Source: Leptospira fainei serovar Hurstbridge str. BUT 6 (lineage in GTDB: Bacteria; Spirochaetota; Leptospiria; Leptospirales; Leptospiraceae). Taken from it: a DNA stretch of 64,000 nt. Positions 60,220 to 64,000 of the stretch are shown piece after piece (the stretch's first letter is position 1; each line of letters opens with the position of its first letter). The stretch is taken from positions 62,001 to 126,000 of the forward strand of contig NZ_AKWZ02000002.1 in the NCBI RefSeq assembly GCF_000306235.2, given 5' to 3'. Under the pieces are notes generated by a model that made no database searches, had not been told where the DNA came from, and saw nothing but the letters and a program-made list of their open reading frames with translations. A program made the position numbers and the translations under genes.

Positions 60220-60866
60220 CCGGTCTCGGCCAATCAGGCGGAACTTTGAAATTTCAACTCGCCTTTCTAAAAAATCTAGACGCGGAAACAATCCAGAAAT
60301 ATCGGATGTTTGCCGGTATATTGGCCGGAATCGCATTAATCATAATTTTCTTCCTAGTCGCGGGTAAGAAAGAGGCGAAATACACTCGAGTCGAAAACGA
60401 AAAAGAAAGCGGAGCGACAATATCGTTTAAGAATTTCGAGCGCGATCAGTATGATGAAAACGGAATTTTAATTTGGAAACTTAAAGCCGACGAATCTTAC
60501 GTATTTGTAGGGGAAGGTAGAACCGTTTTTTACGCGGTCGACTTCGATCAATACGAAAACGGCAAGTTCAAATCGAAGCTCACCGGCGATAAAGGCGAGA
60601 TCAATCATACTTCGAAGCTAATGGTTTTGAACGGCAATATCCATCTTCGTACCGACGAAGGCAGAACACTTTTAGCTAAGTCGTTGGAATACAATACCGA
60701 ATCGAAAAAACTTTCCTCGAACGAAGAGGTAGTGGTGGAGGCGGACGGTACCAAAATCAGAGGAATCGGCCTAAGAGCGGATAAAGATCTAAACAAGTTC
60801 ACCATCCTGCATCCGACCGCAATTACGCAGGGAGGATCTAATCCTCTGTCTTCCGCGCCGGAGTAA
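60216..60866 (+). CDS. lptC: LptC-like LPS export protein
   Basis: 216 aa from TTG 60216, whose first bases overlap the kdsA TGA. An alternative TTG at 60246 has AGGCGG just upstream and may be the real start. One membrane segment (about 30-52, GILAGIALIIIFFLVAG), then a periplasmic beta-jellyroll: FKNFERDQYDENGILIWKLKA, GEINHTSKLMVLNGNIHLRT, NEEVVVEADGTKIRGIGLRA. This is the LptC/LptA fold, and the genes lptA and lptB follow. LptC passes LPS from the LptBFG pump to LptA. Confidence 0.87.
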
Positions 60867-60872
60867 GAACCG

Positions 60873-62210
60873 ATGAAAAATCGTCTCGGCTCGTTTCTCT
60901 CTATTTTGACGCTTCTATTCGTAGACGGCCTTTTTTCTCATGTTCGCCCTCCTTTATTATTCTCTCCGGAATCGTTGGAACGGAAACCTATACAAGGAAT
61001 CGGTGAACCGGATCCTGCAAAAAAGGAAAGTTTTCCCACATATTGGGGGGGAAGCACCCTTACCCAAGAGGATAAACAGATCCAAGGATTGAAAGTCACG
61101 ACGTTTACTCTGGAGGGGGGGGCTTGGATCCAACATAAAAAAGTAAAGCTTTCCGCCAACAGGATTGAAGTGATAGGAAAGGAAGCATATAAAGCATTCT
61201 TAAAATACGGCGTCGAAGTCGACGATCAGGAAAACGGAACCACACTTAAGGCCGGCACCGGTGAATACGATAAATATGCTGAAACTGTCATTATAAAAGA
61301 TAGACCTAGGTTATTCTTTAAGGATAAAACCGGCAAAACGACCGTAATTTCCGCCCAGACGATCGAAAGGCAACTTAGCACTAAAATCACGAAGCTGGTC
61401 GGCGGAGTCGTCATCACTCACCCGGACGTGACTATTTTATGCAAAGAAGCATTATTTAAAGAATCCGAAAACGTAATTACAACGGATCCAAACCCTTTTT
61501 TGCTCTCCAAAGACCGATATCTAACCGGCGTTAAGCTTTCGTTCTATACTAGCGAAAACCGAATTCTACTGGAGCAAAATACCGTTCTTTTCCAAACTTC
61601 GTACGAGAAGCGACAAACTGAAGACGGCAAGGAAACAACCGAAAAGATCATTACCATCCTAAAGGGCGATCGATTGGAGAGTAGCAACGATGAAAATAAG
61701 GAAAGAGTGATTAGCTTAAAGGGAAACTCCACTATATTCAGAAAGAACGTAAAAATCACAGCAGAGACGTTGGAATCATTAGGGACAGATTCGCGTACGA
61801 TTCGCGGGAGAAAAAACGTTCGAATCCATGACAGAGAAAATTATCTAATTCTTTCCGGAAACGTATTGGATTACTTTCGAAAAGAAGAATACATGCATGT
61901 GACCGACGACGGTAAGATGGAATTCTTGGATTCGAAATCCGGAGCGGTGACGACCACGATGACTGCCCAAGAGTTCGAGCGATTTCTAGATAAGGACGAA
62001 ACCGTGATACGCGGGAATGTGTATATAAAGGCAAAAGGTTCGCAAGCGATGGGCGAATATGCCACTTATTATGAAAAAGATGAGACGATCTATTTGGAAG
62101 GAAATCCTCGTGTGGATCGGGCCGGCAAGATTTTACGGGCGGGAAAAATCCTCTTTTATCCTAGGGAAGGCCGGGCGATTCTGACGGAAGGAGTCCATCT
62201 AGGAAATTAG
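60873..62210 (+). CDS. lptA: OstA/LptA-like periplasmic LPS transport protein
   Basis: 445 aa, more than twice E. coli LptA. Signal peptide (residues 1-22), then repeated beta-strand units of OstA type: GAWIQHKKVKLSANRIEVIG, GTGEYDKYAETVIIKDRPRL, LKGNSTIFRKNVKITAETLES, LSGNVLDYFRKEEY and EYATYYEKDETIYLEGNPRV. The length suggests two or more jellyroll units, or a single-chain bridge across the wide periplasm of spirochaetes; that idea is inference. It lies between lptC and lptB. Confidence 0.88.
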   Translation: MKNRLGSFLSILTLLFVDGLFSHVRPPLLFSPESLERKPIQGIGEPDPAKKESFPTYWGGSTLTQEDKQIQGLKVTTFTLEGGAWIQHKKVKLSANRIEVIGKEAYKAFLKYGVEVDDQENGTTLKAGTGEYDKYAETVIIKDRPRLFFKDKTGKTTVISAQTIERQLSTKITKLVGGVVITHPDVTILCKEALFKESENVITTDPNPFLLSKDRYLTGVKLSFYTSENRILLEQNTVLFQTSYEKRQTEDGKETTEKIITILKGDRLESSNDENKERVISLKGNSTIFRKNVKITAETLESLGTDSRTIRGRKNVRIHDRENYLILSGNVLDYFRKEEYMHVTDDGKMEFLDSKSGAVTTTMTAQEFERFLDKDETVIRGNVYIKAKGSQAMGEYATYYEKDETIYLEGNPRVDRAGKILRAGKILFYPREGRAILTEGVHLGN

Positions 62211-62217
62211 GAGACGC

Positions 62218-62943
62218 ATGGGTAAGACAATCCGTTGCCAGAACCTCGTAAAGATATATAATAAACGCAAGGTCGTTGACGGGGTCACCTTCGATATTCG
62301 GAAAGGAGAAGTCGTAGGATTATTAGGCCCCAACGGGGCAGGCAAGACTACTTCCTTTTATATGTCTGTAGGCTTCGTGCAACCCGATTCGGGTCATGTA
62401 TTCATAGACGACCAAGACGTAACAGAGTTTCCGATGCATACACGCGCGAAGTTAGGAGTCGGATATTTGGCTCAAGAAGCTTCTATTTTTCGTAAGCTCA
62501 CTGTCGCTGAGAATTTGGAAGCCATCCTAGAAACGTTAAAAATTCCTAGAAGCGAAATCATTAGAAGAAGAGACGAATTGCTGTTAGAGCTTCAAATTAT
62601 GCGCGTTGCCAATCAAAAAGGGTATACGCTTTCGGGCGGAGAGCGAAGAAGATGCGAAATCGCCCGCTCACTTGTTACGAATCCCGACTTTATCCTTCTT
62701 GACGAACCTTTTGCAGGGGTGGATCCTATAGCCGTTAAGGATATTCAAACGGTAATAAATAGCCTAAAGGAAAAAGGATTAGGAATACTTATCACCGACC
62801 ATAATGTGCGAGAGACGTTAAAAATAACGGATCGAGCTTATATAATGCATAGCGGGAAAATTTTGATCGCCGGAACACCGAAGGAACTTGTGAACGATAA
62901 AGAAGCGAAGCGAATGTATTTGGGCGAGGATTTTAAACTGTGA
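62218..62943 (+). CDS. lptB: LPS export ABC transporter ATP-binding protein LptB
   Basis: 241 aa. Walker A GPNGAGKTTSF, Q-loop YLAQEASIF, signature LSGGERRRCEIARSL, Walker B FILLDEPFAGVDP and switch His in ITDHNVRE, all in the LptB form. It powers LPS extraction with LptFG, which are not in the window. ATG with TTAGGAGAC upstream. The stop overlaps the rpoN start. Confidence 0.96.
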   Translation: MGKTIRCQNLVKIYNKRKVVDGVTFDIRKGEVVGLLGPNGAGKTTSFYMSVGFVQPDSGHVFIDDQDVTEFPMHTRAKLGVGYLAQEASIFRKLTVAENLEAILETLKIPRSEIIRRRDELLLELQIMRVANQKGYTLSGGERRRCEIARSLVTNPDFILLDEPFAGVDPIAVKDIQTVINSLKEKGLGILITDHNVRETLKITDRAYIMHSGKILIAGTPKELVNDKEAKRMYLGEDFKL

Positions 62944-64000
62944 ATTTAAATCACCAACTCGTCCAAAAGCAAACTCAGAAACTGGTAATGACTCAGGACC
63001 TTCGCCAGTCCATCGAGCTATTGCCGCTTTCAACGGTCGAACTTGCGGATAGAATCAGCGCCGAGTTGGTGGAAAATCCTATGTTGGAGGAGGAAGCCTC
63101 TTCCGAAAGAAGCAAAAACCCGGAATTATATTCGGTAGACGATCTTCGAAGAAAAGAAAAGAACGATTTCTTAAAAAACTCGGATGTCGGCTGGCAAGAA
63201 TCGTTCAGCATAGATAGACCGCAAACTCGCGGCTCGGATGCTTCCGATCGAAATCAAAAATATATAGAATCCTCGCCCAATACTCAATCACTGTCGGAAC
63301 ATCTTCTTTGGCAATTGCGCATTTCCTCGTTAAAAGGAAAGGAAATGGAAATCGCCGAAATGCTTATTTCGATGCTGGACGACCGAGGATTCATTCCCCA
63401 AACTCACGAAAAACTGGCCGCAGAGATCGGAGTGAGCGTCAAGACGATTCGAAAGGTTTTGGATCAGATTCACCAGTTGGATCCTCTTGGAATCGGTGCA
63501 AGCGATATCCAACAGACGTTGTTAGTACAAGCTAGAATTTTAAAACCGGAAGACGTTAAACTCCACGACTTAATCGAGAATCATTTGAAAGATCTGGAAA
63601 AACTGGATTACAAAGGAATTTCGAAGAAGATGGGAATTCCCGTGGAAAATGTCGAAGCGATGGCTGCAGAAATTAAGAAATTAGAGCCTTTTCCAGCCAC
63701 TTTGTACACCCCTAAAAAACCGGATTATATACTTCCGGACGTTATCGTAAGGGAGATCGGCGGCGAGTTTAATATTCTGCTAAACGACGAATGGCTTCCG
63801 AAACTGAAAATTAATAAAGAATATAAGGGTTTCTTAAAGAAAGGCGCAAAAGATTCGGATCGAGAATATATTTCCACTAAGTTAAGTTCCGCCGAATGGT
63901 TGATTCGTTCCGTCAATCAGCGCCGGCAAACTTTATACAGGGTCGTATCGGCAATCATAGAACTCCAAACCGAATTCTTTCGGAAAGGAGTTCGCTTTCT
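62940..64000 (+). CDS. rpoN: RNA polymerase sigma-54 factor, N-terminal part (runs off window)
   Basis: GTG start at 62940 overlaps the lptB TGA (GTGA). The frame stays open to the window end (353 codons). Region I is glutamine-rich: QKLVMTQDLRQSIELLPLS, then ELVENPMLEEE. Core-binding features include LWQLRISSLKGKEMEIAEML and DPLGIGASDIQQTLL. The DNA-binding domain and RpoN box lie beyond the window. The lptB-rpoN order is widespread in Gram-negative bacteria. Confidence 0.93.
   Translation, partial: MNLNHQLVQKQTQKLVMTQDLRQSIELLPLSTVELADRISAELVENPMLEEEASSERSKNPELYSVDDLRRKEKNDFLKNSDVGWQESFSIDRPQTRGSDASDRNQKYIESSPNTQSLSEHLLWQLRISSLKGKEMEIAEMLISMLDDRGFIPQTHEKLAAEIGVSVKTIRKVLDQIHQLDPLGIGASDIQQTLLVQARILKPEDVKLHDLIENHLKDLEKLDYKGISKKMGIPVENVEAMAAEIKKLEPFPATLYTPKKPDYILPDVIVREIGGEFNILLNDEWLPKLKINKEYKGFLKKGAKDSDREYISTKLSSAEWLIRSVNQRRQTLYRVVSAIIELQTEFFRKGVRF

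Overview
The window looks like a chromosomal segment of a spirochaete of the genus Leptospira. The evidence is two FlaB-type core flagellin genes, a large chemotaxis operon, heptose/KDO/Lpt lipopolysaccharide genes and a Leptospira-like gene content. By eye the base composition is in the mid-40s %GC, well above L. interrogans, which suggests one of the GC-richer (intermediate or saprophytic) lineages; that placement is inference. TTG and GTG start codons are common. There is no rRNA operon, CRISPR array, IS element or prophage in view.

Layout. 1-1000: two tandem paralogous response regulators, the first cut by the window edge. 1058-3023: fructose-1,6-bisphosphatase, a degenerate GGDEF-like protein and a 71-aa protein. 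3024-7820: repeat-rich intergenic DNA, then the macromolecular synthesis operon rpsU-yqeY-dnaG-rpoD, closed by a terminator. 7823-12340: glpD, tyrS, a membrane-anchored deacetylase-like protein and a gap holding a possible gene remnant. 12339-17063 (minus strand): RND pump, peptide deformylase, an alpha/beta-hydrolase-like protein and tRNA-Ala(GGC). 17125-20551: a partner-switching module (coiled-coil protein, GAF-PP2C-HATPase fusion, STAS antagonist). 20789-25192: a two-gene acyl-CoA carboxylase.

25493-36046 is the most unusual part. A strong promoter flanked by a 12-bp inverted repeat leads into cheA-cheW-aer-like mcp-cheB-cheR-cheY, followed by two overlapping paralogous HATPase proteins. 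One of the pair has Arg where the other has a possible phospho-acceptor His, and the larger one also has a PilZ-like domain. 36043-38122: ispH and a flagellin gene. 38452-42438: two glycosyltransferases and a PHP-domain protein. 42526-48953: a Cus/Czc-type metal efflux operon. 49220-51990: a small exported protein, a beta-CASP ribonuclease and a second flagellin gene (minus strand). 52303-56066: cobalamin adenosyltransferase, POT transporter, NlpC/P60 protein, Lon-N protein. 56130-64000: hldE1/hldE2 (rfaE) heptose genes, pyrG, kdsA, lptC-lptA-lptB and the start of rpoN, all tightly packed.

Functional threads. Motility and chemotaxis are represented by two flagellins and a probable aerotaxis operon. 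Both flagellin leaders carry a hairpin exposing GGA in its loop, plus a GGA-containing Shine-Dalgarno site, an arrangement that fits CsrA-type translational control. The outer-membrane cluster at the right end joins heptose and KDO synthesis, CTP supply and LPS transport.
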